64,000 nucleotides of DNA from Parvibaculaceae bacterium Mf 1.05b.01 (GTDB taxonomy: Bacteria > Pseudomonadota > Alphaproteobacteria > Parvibaculales > Parvibaculaceae), in assembly GCA_000509225.1 (NCBI GenBank), contig BAOK01000001.1, positions 1,178,001-1,242,000 on the forward strand. Reading direction: 5' to 3'. Under the pieces are notes generated by a model. The model was not told the DNA's origin. It worked only from the letters and a program-made list of their open reading frames with translations, and searched no databases. The position numbers were made by a program, and so were the translations under genes. Numbering within the stretch: the first letter of the stretch is position 1; each line of letters opens with the position of its first letter. This document shows positions 14,653-26,572 of the stretch, piece after piece.

Positions 14653-17600
14653 TCACCATGTATCGATGAATGGTCGTTTAGGTGTCGCATCCTGCGACTT
14701 AGGCGGCAGCGACTTCAAGCCTCGCATGATCCAGTGACGTGTTTCCAGCGGATCGATGACCCCATCGATTTCCAAGAAAGAGGCCATGTTGATGGCCTTG
14801 CCTCTGGCGTAGGAACTGGCGACCATCTTCTCGAAGAACTCCTGGCGTTCCGCCTCATCTTCGATCGCTTCCATTTCGCGGCGGTACCCGAGACGCACCG
14901 CACCCTCCAGCCCCATTCCACCAAACTCACCAGTCGGCCACGAAACATTAAAGAAGGGGGCATGGAATGTGCCTCCCGTCATCGCCTGCGCGCCCAGACC
15001 GTAGCCTTTGCGGAGGACAATGGTGAAGACCGGAACCGACATGTTGGCCGCGACGACAAACATCCGCGATACGTGACGCACCTGTGCCGTCTCTTCAACT
15101 TCCGGACCCACCATGAAGCCTGGCGTGTCACAGAAGGAGAGGATGGGGAGACCAAACGCATCACACAATTGCATGAAGCGGGCAGCTTTATCTGCCGCAT
15201 CCGCATCAATCGCACCGCCCAGGTGGAAAGGGTTGTTGGCAATCAGGCCCATCGGGCGGCCTTCAATCCGGATGAAGCACGTTAGAATACCAACACCAAA
15301 ATCTCTGCGCAGTTCAAGCACACTTTCTTTGTCTGCGACTGTGTCGATAACCGTTCGGACGTCGTAGGCCCTGAGGCGGTTTTCTGGAATCAGATGTCGC
15401 AGCTCTCTTTGGTCTGCAGCCTCCCAGTTTTTTAGGCGACCCTGGAAGTAGGAGAGATATTTCTTTGCGGCGGCAACTCCCTCGGCTTCATCTGAGACGG
15501 CGATATCAACGACGCCGTTTTTCTTGTGGACATCAATCGGGCCAATGTCTTCTGGCTTGTAGGCGCCCAGTCCGCCACCTTCAATCATGGCAGGACCGCC
15601 CATACCGATATTTGAGTCGGCCGTGGCGATGATCACATCACTACATCCTACAAGTGCCGCGTTGCCGGCAAAACACCGACCAGAGACAATACTTATGACC
15701 GGCACATTGCCGCTCAGTGCTGCAAAATTTTTGAACGTTGGAACATCAAGCCCCGCGACACCTGCTGTGTCCGTATCACCTGGACGTCCGCCGCCGCCCT
15801 CCCCAAAGAGAATGAGTGGCAGGTTCCATTGATGCGCCAGACCCAGCATGCGGTCGGTCTTCTTGTGGTTCATATGGCCCTGGGTGCCTGCAAAGACGGT
15901 AAAGTCGTAGGCAAGGACCATTGCCCGTGAGGCTTCTTCGTCAAAGTCCTCGCCATTGATTGACCCAACACCGGTAATCATTCCATCCGCCGGACTCATT
16001 TTGATCAGGTCTTCCATCGACCGTCGGCGACGCTGAGCCGCCAGGACCAACGCGCCATACTCAATGAAACTATCGGGATCACAGAGGTCATCAATGTTTT
16101 CCCGTGCGGTGCGTTGATTGCGTCCGCGACGGCGTGCGACCGCGTCCGGGCGGCGTTCATCCAGCCCAATGGCGTGCCGCTCAATAACCTCTTCCAAGTC
16201 AGGGCGAATATAGTCCAAGTCGACAGCGGCAGCTGCTGCACTTTCAGACATCCCCACATCTCGTTCTTCAATGAAGAGGAGAGGCGCCCCCTCAAACACT
16301 GTGTCATCTGGTTTAGCTGCCATCTCACGCACAATGCCGCCTGTTTCCGCGGAGACGATGTGCTCCATTTTCATCGATTCAAGGACCGCAATCTGCTGGC
16401 CGGGCGCAACGCTGTCGCCTTCAGATACGTCGATACTCACGACACGTCCTTGAAGATGCGCGCTCAGAGGACGGGTGCCGTCGGGTCCTGTCGCTTGCAC
16501 GGACGGGGCAACCACCGCGCCTGTTTCCTTGCTCGCTGCATACCGAGATCGGCGCGCACTGTCTTTCGTCAGCGCAGCTGTATGATCCGCGATGAAGGTC
16601 GTGTAGACGTCGTTTGATGCAAAAGTGGGTATGCGCAAGAGGTTTTGATGAAGCGGAATGTTGGTCTTCACCCCGTCGATAAAAAACTCATCCAACGCCC
16701 GCTGGGCACGCTTCACAGCATCCTGGTAGTCAGTGCTCGGAGAGTAGGCGATCAGTTTCGCAAGCAATGAATCATAGTGAGGGCTGCTTGTGTATCCGGT
16801 GTATCCAAACCCATCGACGCGAATACCAGGACCGCTGGGCGCCTGATAGGCTGTCAGCGTTCCGCCTGACGGCAGCGCCTCACCATCCGCATTCATGCTC
16901 TCCATGTTGATCCGCAATTGGATCGCGTAGCCTCGCGGCTCAGGAACTATGCCAAGACCGATTGCGCTCAAGGTCTTGCCTGCAGCAATGCGCAATTGGG
17001 TTTTGACAAGATCGACACCGGTTATTTCTTCGGTGACCGTGTGCTCCACTTGCAGGCGGGCATTTGTCTCCATGAAGGCAAAGCTCTGGTCCGCTTCATC
17101 CACCAGAAACTCGAATGTGCCGATATTGTCGTATGAAGCTTCCTTTGCGAGTTTAACAGCCGCGTCAGTAAGCTGTTTCCGTAATCCTTCGCTGAGCGTT
17201 GGACTGGGCGCGATTTCCACTAGTTTCTGGCGACGACGTTGAAGAGAGCATTCGCGCTCTCCAAGGTGAACAACATCTTTACCATCGCCCACGATCTGAA
17301 TTTCTATGTGGCGCGCTTTTGTAATGAGCCGTTCCACATACACCGAGTCATCCCCAAAGGCAGATTTGGCTTCGGACTGGCACCTGGCATAGGCCTCATC
17401 AATCTCGTCGGCCCGGTGGACCGGGCGCATGCCGCGACCGCCGCCGCCCGAGACAGCTTTAATCATCATGGTGGCATTGGAACCTAGGCTTTTGAAGAAG
17501 GCCTTCGCTTCTTCAAGGCTGGTCGCCCCATTTGTGCCGGGCAGGAGGGGAACGCCCACTTGTTCCGCCAATGCCCGGGCACGGGCTTTATCGCTAAAGA

Positions 17601-17934
17601 GGGCGAGGGCGTCGGGGTTTGGTCCGATGAAAGTGAGGCCCGCATCCTTACAGGCGCGTGCGAACTCAACATTCTCACTCAGAAAGCCGTACCCAGGATG
17701 GATCGCGTCACATCCAGACGCTTTGGCCGCGTCAATGATTTGCTTGGCATCGAGATAGGCTGGAACACCGCTGCCTCTCAGAGCAACAGATTCGTCGGCT
17801 ACCTGCACATGGAGCGAGGCCGCGTCATCTTCGGAAAAAATAGCAACTGACCCGATTTCCATCTCCGCAGCCGCACGCGCAATGCGCACCGATATCTCGC
17901 CGCGATTGGCGATCAACAGTTTCTGAAACCCCAT
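14653..17934 (-). CDS. single-chain biotin-dependent acyl-CoA carboxylase (LCC type)
   Basis: A 1093-residue protein that joins all parts of a biotin-dependent acyl-CoA carboxylase. Residues 1 to about 450 are biotin carboxylase ([18 protein letters not shown]-grasp loop SGGGGRGM at 162-169, [16 protein letters not shown]). A biotinyl domain has the attachment lysine at 522 in ESMKMEH. From about 565 to the end there is a full carboxyltransferase with both halves ([68 protein letters not shown]). Usually these parts are on two or three chains; the length and single-chain plan match the long-chain acyl-CoA carboxylases described in actinobacteria and some proteobacteria. Substrate chain length is not readable. 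Next gene: AIM24 family. Confidence 0.93.
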   Translation of the reverse strand: MGFQKLLIANRGEISVRIARAAAEMEIGSVAIFSEDDAASLHVQVADESVALRGSGVPAYLDAKQIIDAAKASGCDAIHPGYGFLSENVEFARACKDAGLTFIGPNPDALALFSDKARARALAEQVGVPLLPGTNGATSLEEAKAFFKSLGSNATMMIKAVSGGGGRGMRPVHRADEIDEAYARCQSEAKSAFGDDSVYVERLITKARHIEIQIVGDGKDVVHLGERECSLQRRRQKLVEIAPSPTLSEGLRKQLTDAAVKLAKEASYDNIGTFEFLVDEADQSFAFMETNARLQVEHTVTEEITGVDLVKTQLRIAAGKTLSAIGLGIVPEPRGYAIQLRINMESMNADGEALPSGGTLTAYQAPSGPGIRVDGFGYTGYTSSPHYDSLLAKLIAYSPSTDYQDAVKRAQRALDEFFIDGVKTNIPLHQNLLRIPTFASNDVYTTFIADHTAALTKDSARRSRYAASKETGAVVAPSVQATGPDGTRPLSAHLQGRVVSIDVSEGDSVAPGQQIAVLESMKMEHIVSAETGGIVREMAAKPDDTVFEGAPLLFIEERDVGMSESAAAAAVDLDYIRPDLEEVIERHAIGLDERRPDAVARRRGRNQRTARENIDDLCDPDSFIEYGALVLAAQRRRRSMEDLIKMSPADGMITGVGSINGEDFDEEASRAMVLAYDFTVFAGTQGHMNHKKTDRMLGLAHQWNLPLILFGEGGGGRPGDTDTAGVAGLDVPTFKNFAALSGNVPVISIVSGRCFAGNAALVGCSDVIIATADSNIGMGGPAMIEGGGLGAYKPEDIGPIDVHKKNGVVDIAVSDEAEGVAAAKKYLSYFQGRLKNWEAADQRELRHLIPENRLRAYDVRTVIDTVADKESVLELRRDFGVGILTCFIRIEGRPMGLIANNPFHLGGAIDADAADKAARFMQLCDAFGLPILSFCDTPGFMVGPEVEETAQVRHVSRMFVVAANMSVPVFTIVLRKGYGLGAQAMTGGTFHAPFFNVSWPTGEFGGMGLEGAVRLGYRREMEAIEDEAERQEFFEKMVASSYARGKAINMASFLEIDGVIDPLETRHWIMRGLKSLPPKSQDATPKRPFIDTW

Positions 17935-18054
17935 GAAGTGTTTGCCCCGTTTGCTCCCCAGTCAGGCAATGGTCGCCCGCTGATGGTTATTGTGAATTTC
18001 GATGGCTTTAAACTACCAGAATGAGGGCAGAGGGATCAAAAATCGCTGCTGCCG

Positions 18055-18783
18055 TCATTCCCTCCCTGGCCTTCCCTGGGCGGAGACAATTATCTGCATC
18101 AGCGGTGCGCGATTCAGGATTGTGATTTTTCCATATGAAACGTCGATCCATGCTTTTTTCTTCCAGGTGCTGAGTTGACGGCCTACCGCCTCTCGGGTGG
18201 CCCCGACCATCTGACCCAACTCTTCCTGGGGGAGATGCAGGTCAATCAGAACGCCCTGATCAGCTGACACCCCGTGTTTGTCGGCGAGATCCAGCAGGCG
18301 TTTTGCCAGGCGGAAGGTCACATCATGAAAGACTGTCTCCTGGAGCAACTCGCCCACCAGTTGGATTCGGGCCCCTAAGAGCTCGACAATCGGCATGAAC
18401 ATTGCCGGTTCGCTGGTTGCGAACGCCAGCATGTCGTCTCGGCTTAGACAAAGAAGATCTGTTGGTTCTGCAGCTGTTGCATCAACGAGCCGGGTGCCCC
18501 CCTCAAACAATCCTAACTCCCCAAACCACTCACCCGTGTCAGCTTGATTGAGCGCTACAGTCTTGCCATCGGCTGAGTCCACCGACAGACGTAGGCGACC
18601 TTTGAGGATGCCGAAATACCGGTCTGAGGCATCTCCGCGGGCATAAAGAGGGTCGCCAGCGTCCAAGGAGAGCGGTCGCGCCCGTTCCAACACAGCGGAT
18701 CGGGCATGCTCTGGGAGGACTGAAAAGAGGGGACTCATCATGACCAGGTCGTCAGCGCTGATTTTCTGGCCTGATTTCCCCAT
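18055..18783 (-). CDS. Crp/Fnr family transcriptional regulator
   Basis: A 242-residue regulator with an N-terminal cyclic-nucleotide-binding-like beta-roll (about 20-140, including GILKGRLRLSVDSADGKTV and GEWFGELGLFEGG) and a C-terminal winged helix-turn-helix (LPQEELGQMVGATREAVGRQL). There is no N-terminal cysteine cluster, so it is Crp-like rather than an iron-sulfur Fnr. The GELGLFEGGTRLVDATA segment keeps the arginine of the cNMP phosphate-binding cassette pattern. It is divergent from the class II aldolase gene, and a CRP-like box lies 34-49 bases upstream of its start, consistent with autoregulation and control of the aldolase. Confidence 0.87.
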   Translation of the reverse strand: MGKSGQKISADDLVMMSPLFSVLPEHARSAVLERARPLSLDAGDPLYARGDASDRYFGILKGRLRLSVDSADGKTVALNQADTGEWFGELGLFEGGTRLVDATAAEPTDLLCLSRDDMLAFATSEPAMFMPIVELLGARIQLVGELLQETVFHDVTFRLAKRLLDLADKHGVSADQGVLIDLHLPQEELGQMVGATREAVGRQLSTWKKKAWIDVSYGKITILNRAPLMQIIVSAQGRPGRE

Positions 18784-18816
18784 AGATTCCCTCTTTTTTG
18801 CATTCGTCCGTGTAAA

Positions 18817-18832
18817 TGTGACCCAGATCGCA
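18817..18832. promoter_or_regulatory. CRP-like box in the crp-type/aldolase divergent region
   Basis: TGTGACCCAGATCGCA matches the TGTGA-N6-TCACA pattern with one mismatch (TCGCA). It lies between the divergent starts at 18783 and 18905, a natural place for the neighbouring Crp-type protein to bind. Confidence 0.5.
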
Positions 18833-18904
18833 GTCTGATTTCCAGCTTCCCGTTAAGAGAGTGGCATGGCCTGACAGAGGCCGCATGCAAACGGAGGAAA
18901 AGCC

Positions 18905-19678
18905 ATGTCAGTTCAAGAAGCCGCCGCAATCAGTGTTCGTGAAACTGTCTCCCCAGAGGAATGGGAAGCTCGGGTCAATCTCGCGGCCTGTTATCGTCTT
19001 GTCGCCCATTATGGCTGGGACGATATGATCTTCACTCACATTTCTTCGAAACTCTCTGACGGGACCTTTCTCATCAACCCTTATGGGTTTTTCTTTGATG
19101 AGATCACCGCCAGCAGCTTGGTGAAGATCGACCTTGAGGGCAATAAGCTGGATGACTCACCGCATTTCGTGAATCCAGCTGGCTTTACTATTCACAGCGC
19201 CGTCCACGAAATCCGCCATGACGCCAATTGCGTCATTCATCTGCACACAATCCCCGGCACGGCGGTCTCGACGGCAGAAGAGGGGCTTCTGCCACTCAAT
19301 CAAACAGCGATGCTGATCCGCGAAGAGCTCGCCTACCACGAATATGAAGGCGTCGCTGTTGATCATGATGAGCGTCCACGGCTTCAGGAAGACCTTGGTG
19401 ACAAGAACATGATGCTCTTGTGGAACCACGGCACGCTGACCGTTGGTGAAACTGTCGCTGAGGCCTTTATGCGGATGTACTATCTGGAGCGTGCCTGTGA
19501 AATGCAGGTGGCAACACTCTCGTCTGCCAAGCAGCTTCACAACCCTATGCAGGGCATCCCGGAGAGAACCGCGACACAGGGGACCGACCCTGAGCTTGCT
19601 CAAAAGGTGACAAACCACTTGGCATGGCCTGCGATGCTTCGGAAACTGGACCGGATTGATCCGTCCTATCGTGACTAA
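18905..19678 (+). CDS. class II aldolase/adducin family protein
   Basis: A 257-residue protein of the class II aldolase/adducin family (fuculose-phosphate aldolase-like fold). Zinc-ligand histidines of the family are visible in CVIHLHTIPG, and the WNHGTLTVGETVAEAFMRMYYLERACEMQ segment is the typical C-terminal part. Many bacterial members of this subgroup have no known substrate. A good GGAGGAAAAG ribosome site precedes the ATG. The neighbouring Crp-type regulator is divergent and a hairpin terminator follows at 19697-19730. Confidence 0.87.
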   Translation: MSVQEAAAISVRETVSPEEWEARVNLAACYRLVAHYGWDDMIFTHISSKLSDGTFLINPYGFFFDEITASSLVKIDLEGNKLDDSPHFVNPAGFTIHSAVHEIRHDANCVIHLHTIPGTAVSTAEEGLLPLNQTAMLIREELAYHEYEGVAVDHDERPRLQEDLGDKNMMLLWNHGTLTVGETVAEAFMRMYYLERACEMQVATLSSAKQLHNPMQGIPERTATQGTDPELAQKVTNHLAWPAMLRKLDRIDPSYRD

Positions 19679-19696
19679 AACTCCAAAGGCACGAGA

Positions 19697-19730
19697 AAGG
19701 CGGCACCTATCTGGGCGCCGCCTTCTTTGT
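19697..19730. terminator. hairpin terminator between convergent genes
   Basis: AAGGCGGC (19697-19704) and GCCGCCTT (19717-19724) form an 8-bp perfect stem with a 12-base loop, followed on the plus strand by CTTTGTT. It lies between the stops of the class II aldolase (19678) and the oxidoreductase (19750) and may serve both. Confidence 0.65.
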
Positions 19731-19749
19731 TGAGTGCATGGAGCGTGGA

Positions 19750-20925
19750 TTACGCTTCCACCTCAAAGGTCAGACCGGCGTTGGCGCGCAAGCGATCGAT
19801 GATCTCCATGCCAAAGGCCGGAGCTGGCGTATAAATGCCACCTGGCAGGTCTGCCACGTTCTGGATCAGGCAGATCGCGCTTTCTGAAATCATCTTGGAC
19901 GTTGAGCCGTAACCAGGGTCTTTATCGCCCGTTACACCAACCTTGATCGAGGCACCGTCGGGCATTTCGCCGACAAAGAGAACATCATAATTGCCTGCTT
20001 CACGCTCTTCCTTGGAAGGGCCTTCGCCAGGCTTTGGTGCATCGTCACCGCCAGTAATGTCGGTCGCCGCAATCGCATCTGCCGTTTTCTTGCCGGTTTC
20101 ACCGGGGCCTGCCAGCATCATCTCGTCATACTGGAAATCCGTGCCATAGGCGTTGTCCATCAGGAAGTTTGAGCGATGGATGTTCTTGGTGTTGATTACC
20201 GCCATAAAGAAAGGCGCGACCCACATGCCCACTGCAGGGTCCTCATAGGGTTTCATGCCATCTGGCTGCTCAATGCCTTCATAGCCTGGAGCCAGGGAGT
20301 AGGGATTGAAGAGATGAGCCATCATTGCCGGGTCCTTCTGAGCCAACTCGAAAGTCGCCCGGCCACTGGCCGCCGTACCACCTGAAAGCGTGCCGTTCAT
20401 CGCCCGAACGCGGCCTTTGACCCGCGGTGCGGGTTTGCCAAACTTGGCTTTCGCCTGGTCCTGGAGGAAATAGACACCCATGTCGAACGGGATTGAGTCA
20501 AAGCCACAGGAGAAGACGATCCGTGCGCCAGATTTTTTGGCGGCATCCTCATGAGCGTCGATCATTTTCCGCATGAAGGGCACTTCACCGCAGAGGTCCA
20601 CATAGTCTGTCCCAGCTGCCGCACAGGCTGCCACGAGCGGCTCCCCGTAGAGTAGATATGGCCCAACAGTGGTGATCACGACTTTGGTGCTCTCGACCAT
20701 CTTCTTCAGCGCAGCAGGATCGGCTGCGTCAGCGGCAATCAGCGGTGTATCGGCTGGTGCGCCGATCAAATCACGGACAGAGGCGAGCTTTTCAGCGCTC
20801 CGGCCGGCCATGGCCCATTTTACCGAACCATCTGCATATTGTTTGCTCAGATATTCCGCTACCAGGCGGCCGGTAAACCCGGTGGCGCCGTATACGACAA
20901 TGTCGAACTCTCTTGTCCCTGCCAT
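19750..20925 (-). CDS. saccharopine dehydrogenase-like NAD(P)-binding oxidoreductase
   Basis: A 391-residue protein with an N-terminal Rossmann fold (FDIVVYGATGFTGRLVAEYL, a GxTGxxG nucleotide motif) and the body of the saccharopine-dehydrogenase-like/trans-acting enoyl reductase family: VVITTVGPYLLYGEPLVAACAAAGTDYVDLCGE and ARIVFSCGFDSIPFDMGV are characteristic. Relatives include SCCPDH and mycobacterial Rv2449c/Rv2953-type enzymes of lipid synthesis; saccharopine itself is unlikely to be the substrate. I choose the ATG at 20925 over a GTG at 20958, since the family begins close to the Rossmann strand. Divergent from the RNA helicase gene. Confidence 0.83.
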   Translation of the reverse strand: MAGTREFDIVVYGATGFTGRLVAEYLSKQYADGSVKWAMAGRSAEKLASVRDLIGAPADTPLIAADAADPAALKKMVESTKVVITTVGPYLLYGEPLVAACAAAGTDYVDLCGEVPFMRKMIDAHEDAAKKSGARIVFSCGFDSIPFDMGVYFLQDQAKAKFGKPAPRVKGRVRAMNGTLSGGTAASGRATFELAQKDPAMMAHLFNPYSLAPGYEGIEQPDGMKPYEDPAVGMWVAPFFMAVINTKNIHRSNFLMDNAYGTDFQYDEMMLAGPGETGKKTADAIAATDITGGDDAPKPGEGPSKEEREAGNYDVLFVGEMPDGASIKVGVTGDKDPGYGSTSKMISESAICLIQNVADLPGGIYTPAPAFGMEIIDRLRANAGLTFEVEA

Positions 20926-21120
20926 CACTTTATCTTTCTTCTTTTGTACGTTTCTCACCGCAGAAAAGCGGCTGAAGCCTTGAGGAACCTACCACGGGGT
21001 AACCATATTCAACAGGGACCTCAAACTTCGATTAGCGGTTTTCGTCAAAACCATATAAGACCCGGGTTTGCCAGCGCGGCAGCTCCCTCGCCAGCGCTCA
21101 GAGCCGGAACATAAGAAACT

Positions 21121-22983
21121 ATGTCAGATCCCCATAACATCAACCCTGTCCTCGCGCATGCGCTTGAGAAAAAGGGATATGTCTCTTTGACAGAGGTGCA
21201 GGAAGCGGTGATCGCGCCTGAGACTGATGGTAGAGACCTTCTGGTTTCCGCGCAGACGGGGTCGGGCAAAACCGTTGCCTTCGGCCTCACGATTGCACCA
21301 ACCATTCTTGGGACCCAAGAGACATTTGGGCCGGCGGTTCTTCCTCAAGCATTGGTCGTCGCGCCTACACGTGAGCTCGCCATCCAGGTGCAGCGGGAGC
21401 TGACCTGGCTCTTTGGCGAAGCAAAAGGGAAGATTGCGTCCTGTGTGGGCGGCATGGACCCGCGGGCGGAACGCCGGGCATTGGCTCGGGGGGCCCATGT
21501 GGTGGTCGGAACACCCGGTCGCCTGCGTGACCATATTGAACGCGGTGGGCTCGATATGTCTGGTCTTCGTGCCGTCATACTCGACGAAGCTGATGAGATG
21601 CTCGACTTCGGGTTCCGTGAAGATCTCGAGTTTATTCTCGACACTGCGCCCAAAGAGCGTCGGACATTGATGTTCTCCGCGACCGTCCCGCGCACAATCA
21701 GCAATATGGCCAAGCGCTATCAGAAAGACGCTCTACGGATTTCGACCGTCAGCGAACGCGGACAACATAGCGATATTGAATATCGGGCTCTTTCGGTCGC
21801 ACCAAGCGACAAGGAAAACGCCATCATCAATGTTCTGCGATACTATGATGCAGAAAGCGCCATTGTCTTTTGTAAGACACGTCAGGATGTCAATCGTCTG
21901 TCGAGCCGATTTGGCAATCGCGGTTTCTCCGTCGTCTCTCTGTCTGGCGAACTGAGCCAGAACGAACGAACCCATGCACTTCAAGCCATGCGCGATGGCC
22001 GAGCGCGGGTCTGCATCGCAACAGATGTTGCTGCGCGCGGCATCGACCTGCCGGGTCTTGAGCTGGTCATCCACGCTGACCTGCCCACCAATAGCGATGT
22101 ATTGAAGCACCGTAGTGGCCGGACAGGTCGCGCAGGCAAGAAGGGCATTTGCGCTCTTATTGTTCCTCACACCATGCGCAAACGCGCGCAGCGACTGCTA
22201 CAGGGCGCACGGCTTGAAGTCGAGTGGGCGGCAGCGCCTAGCCTGCAGGAAATCCAGGCAATGGATACCGAGCGCCTTCTCACTGATCCATTGCTTACAC
22301 AAACCTACGACGAGAAAGCCCTCAAACTCGCTCAAGAGCTCTTGGAGCGCCATGGTGCAGAGCAAGTGGCCGCTGCCTTCCTGCAACAGCGACAGACCGA
22401 CACGCCCTCAGCGGAAGAGCTTCTCGATGCGCCTGTCCACAAAGAAACCCGCGCGAAACGCGAAAAGCAGCAGCAACAGCGCGAGCGGGAGCCGTTTGGG
22501 GATAGCGTCTGGTTCAAAATGACGGCTGGCCGCAAAGAGCGAGCAGAACCCAGCTGGCTGTTGCCGATCATCTGCCGTCTGGGCCATGTGACCAAACGGG
22601 AAGTCGGTGCCATCAAGATCGGCGAAACCGAAACCCGTTTTGAGATCAAAGCGAAAGACGCCGGCCGCTTCATCGATGCCGTAGCAGCCTCTGGCGGTGG
22701 CGAAAAATCCATCCGGATCACCCAGGAAGAAGGGGCCACGGCTGAGTGGGTTCCCGAAGTCACGTCGCTTGAACGCCCCACGCCTCCTGCAAAAAAGAGG
22801 GATGGAGAGCGGAGCAAATCCAAACCACGGAAGAAAGAAAAGTGGACCCGCGCGCAGAAAAACGCCGCTAAGAAAAACAAAGCCAAAGCACAGTCCGCCG
22901 ACAAAAAGAAGGCTCGAAAGTCTGATGCCGGGTCAGGCGGTATGGAGGCTCTTATCCGGAAGCCGAAAAGAAAACCGTCCTAA
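21121..22983 (+). CDS. DEAD-box ATP-dependent RNA helicase (DeaD/CsdA-like)
   Basis: A 620-residue RNA helicase. Core motifs are present: SAQTGSGKT (Walker A, about 43-51), APTRELAIQ, GTPGRLRDH, LDEADEMLDFG, FSATVPRTI, and in the second lobe CIATDVAARGIDLPGL and HRSGRTGRAGKKG. Residues about 455-540 form a DbpA-type RNA-binding domain (VWFKMTAGRKERAEPSWLLPII), and the last 60 residues are a lysine-rich basic tail. This layout matches DeaD/CsdA proteins of ribosome assembly and cold adaptation. The gene has a 195-base divergent upstream region with a GGTTTT-CGTC-AAAACC inverted repeat. Its stop overlaps the convergent sulfotransferase stop by four bases. Confidence 0.93.
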   Translation: MSDPHNINPVLAHALEKKGYVSLTEVQEAVIAPETDGRDLLVSAQTGSGKTVAFGLTIAPTILGTQETFGPAVLPQALVVAPTRELAIQVQRELTWLFGEAKGKIASCVGGMDPRAERRALARGAHVVVGTPGRLRDHIERGGLDMSGLRAVILDEADEMLDFGFREDLEFILDTAPKERRTLMFSATVPRTISNMAKRYQKDALRISTVSERGQHSDIEYRALSVAPSDKENAIINVLRYYDAESAIVFCKTRQDVNRLSSRFGNRGFSVVSLSGELSQNERTHALQAMRDGRARVCIATDVAARGIDLPGLELVIHADLPTNSDVLKHRSGRTGRAGKKGICALIVPHTMRKRAQRLLQGARLEVEWAAAPSLQEIQAMDTERLLTDPLLTQTYDEKALKLAQELLERHGAEQVAAAFLQQRQTDTPSAEELLDAPVHKETRAKREKQQQQREREPFGDSVWFKMTAGRKERAEPSWLLPIICRLGHVTKREVGAIKIGETETRFEIKAKDAGRFIDAVAASGGGEKSIRITQEEGATAEWVPEVTSLERPTPPAKKRDGERSKSKPRKKEKWTRAQKNAAKKNKAKAQSADKKKARKSDAGSGGMEALIRKPKRKPS

Positions 22984-23729
22984 CAGATCTCTTGTCTGTA
23001 TCGCGCCATCCATTGTCGGCTTTCCTCGTCTGCCATTTTTGCGGTCACCGGTTGCACGTTCTGTGAGAGTGCCGGATTGTGCCCCGACGCTGTTAATATC
23101 TGAGCCACCACAGTCTGCGGATCAGTGGCGAGATCCTCGTAAGTGACTTGCAAGGGTGTCACGTTCTGGCGCTCGAACCAGGTCTGCCAGGCGGTGTCAT
23201 CTCGGGTGAGGCCTGCAATCTCATTTTCAATCGCCTGAGCATCGTAGCTGATTGGTTGCGATGTTTTCCTTCCCTGTCGCACCGATCCATCAGATGAAAG
23301 GTGCCACTGGCCACTTTGCTTAGCTCTAACGAGCGAAACCGCTTGAGCTACTTTGTCTTCGCGAACAAGGCCTATATATAGCGGACGGTCGAATGCCGTC
23401 TCAAACAAGGCTGCATTGCTTTGTTGGTCCGGGAAGAGCTTTGAGAGGCGACCGACGAGACCCTCAACACTGTCCCACATGAGACGCAGACCAAACATGC
23501 CTGAGGCATCAGTTTCGTGTTGTCGGATCGCTGCCAGATAGGCACGCTCAAACTCTTCTGACCCCGCCTCTTTATCTATACCCAACCGTTCGGCCCAGTC
23601 AGGGATCGACCTTGGTCGATAGAATGAGGCAGGTCGTCCAAGCACACCTGTCGACGCCATTAGATCACACAGCATGGTGCTGCCGCTTCGCGGATTGGCG
23701 CATAGGATGATGGACTGAAAGTCAGACAT
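22980..23729 (-). CDS. Stf0 family sulfotransferase
   Basis: A 249-residue PAPS-dependent sulfotransferase resembling Stf0, the trehalose 2-sulfotransferase of mycobacteria. The phosphosulfate-binding loop CANPRSGSTMLCDLM lies near residue 10, and the PLYIGLVREDKVAQAVSLVRAKQSGQWH segment is a family hallmark (3'-phosphate binding). I start at 23729 because the longer frame to 23795 would run into the katG terminator hairpin. The acceptor in this organism is unknown; marine alphaproteobacteria often carry such genes alone. It is probably transcribed from a promoter between the terminator and its start, or by readthrough. Confidence 0.85.
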   Translation of the reverse strand: MSDFQSIILCANPRSGSTMLCDLMASTGVLGRPASFYRPRSIPDWAERLGIDKEAGSEEFERAYLAAIRQHETDASGMFGLRLMWDSVEGLVGRLSKLFPDQQSNAALFETAFDRPLYIGLVREDKVAQAVSLVRAKQSGQWHLSSDGSVRQGRKTSQPISYDAQAIENEIAGLTRDDTAWQTWFERQNVTPLQVTYEDLATDPQTVVAQILTASGHNPALSQNVQPVTAKMADEESRQWMARYRQEIC

Positions 23730-23775
23730 GGCATCAGCGTAGGTTTCGCCGACCAAAGCAGGCAAGAGGCACGGC

Positions 23776-23807
23776 AAAGAAAAAGGCCGCAGCACATGCC
23801 GCGGCCT
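23776..23807 (-). terminator. rho-independent terminator of katG
   Basis: Read on the minus strand: AGGCCGC (23807-23801), a ten-base loop, GCGGCCT (23790-23784), then TTTTCTTT. It starts about 50 bases after the katG stop codon. Confidence 0.8.
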
Positions 23808-23857
23808 CTTACAGGTGGCGTGGATCAGACAGGGTCCGCCGATCCAGCCTCTCTCAC

Positions 23858-26092
<2,235 letters not shown>

Positions 26093-26352
26093 GGGGTAAT
26101 CGCTCCAATTTTGAAAAAAGTACTGTCACCATTTGCGCAAGAGTTTCAGCCCAAATTGGTTTGATGAACAGGCCCCGGTCAGCCAGTGACCTCTTAGAGG
26201 TTGATCAATGCCGAACCATGTTTCGGCGCTACAAATATAAGGACGAGTGTTGGAGAGGTGGGGTTCGAGCCATCTGCAATGCGCAAGCGCAATGCGTACC
26301 TTAAGGGGTGGGTTCGGTATCCCACCTATGCCAGGTCTGACTGAAAGGAAAG
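26093..26352. other. gene-free stretch between katG promoter and tRNA-Ser
   Basis: No supported coding frame. It holds a 22-base stretch at about 26252-26275 that resembles the 3' end of the neighbouring tRNA-Ser (GGAGAGGTGGGGTTCGAGCC against GGAGGGGGTGGGATTCGAACC), a short direct repeat GCAATGCG/GCAATGCG around 26276-26296, and a hairpin GGTGGG-N8-CCCACC (26307-26326). The hairpin lies downstream of the tRNA on the minus strand but has no T-run. Confidence 0.5.
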
Positions 26353-26442
26353 TGGCGGAGGGGGTGGGATTCGAACCCACGAGACGCTTGCACGCCTGCC
26401 GGTTTTCAAGACCGGTCGATTCAACCACTCTCGCACCCCTCC
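26353..26442 (-). tRNA. tRNA-Ser(UGA)
   Basis: Ninety bases including an encoded CCA. The acceptor stem is GGAGGGG paired with CCCCTCC, followed by discriminator G and CCA. The anticodon arm is CCGGT-CTTGAAA-ACCGG, giving anticodon TGA, which reads UCA serine codons. A long variable arm follows and the T-arm reads GTGGG-TTCGAAT-CCCAC, as expected for a class II (serine) tRNA. Confidence 0.95.
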
Positions 26443-26467
26443 GCAGGGGCATTCAAAGTCGTTTGTC

Positions 26468-26516
26468 GTATTTCCGATGGAAATACTGTGGCGACTCACC
26501 GGACATTTCCCCGGTG
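26468..26516. repeat. two tandem perfect hairpins upstream of tRNA-Ser
   Basis: GTATTTCC-GAT-GGAAATAC (26468-26486, 8-bp stem with three-base loop) and CACCGG-N8-CCGGTG (26497-26516). They lie between the 119-residue hypothetical gene and the tRNA on the minus strand. Neither has a T-run, so termination is doubtful; a processing or attenuation structure is possible. Confidence 0.4.
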
Positions 26517-26572
26517 CGGTGATCGTTTAGCAAATATCGCTTCGGTGCACAAAAGAAAGCTTCATCAAATTT

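Noticed and set aside
23730-23795. Longer N-terminus for the Stf0 sulfotransferase
   Set aside because: It would be encoded across the katG terminator hairpin (23776-23807) and lies upstream of the usual family start.
26307-26326. Terminator for tRNA-Ser
   Set aside because: The GGTGGG/CCCACC stem is good but there is no T-run after it on the minus strand, so I list it only as a structure in the gene-free stretch.
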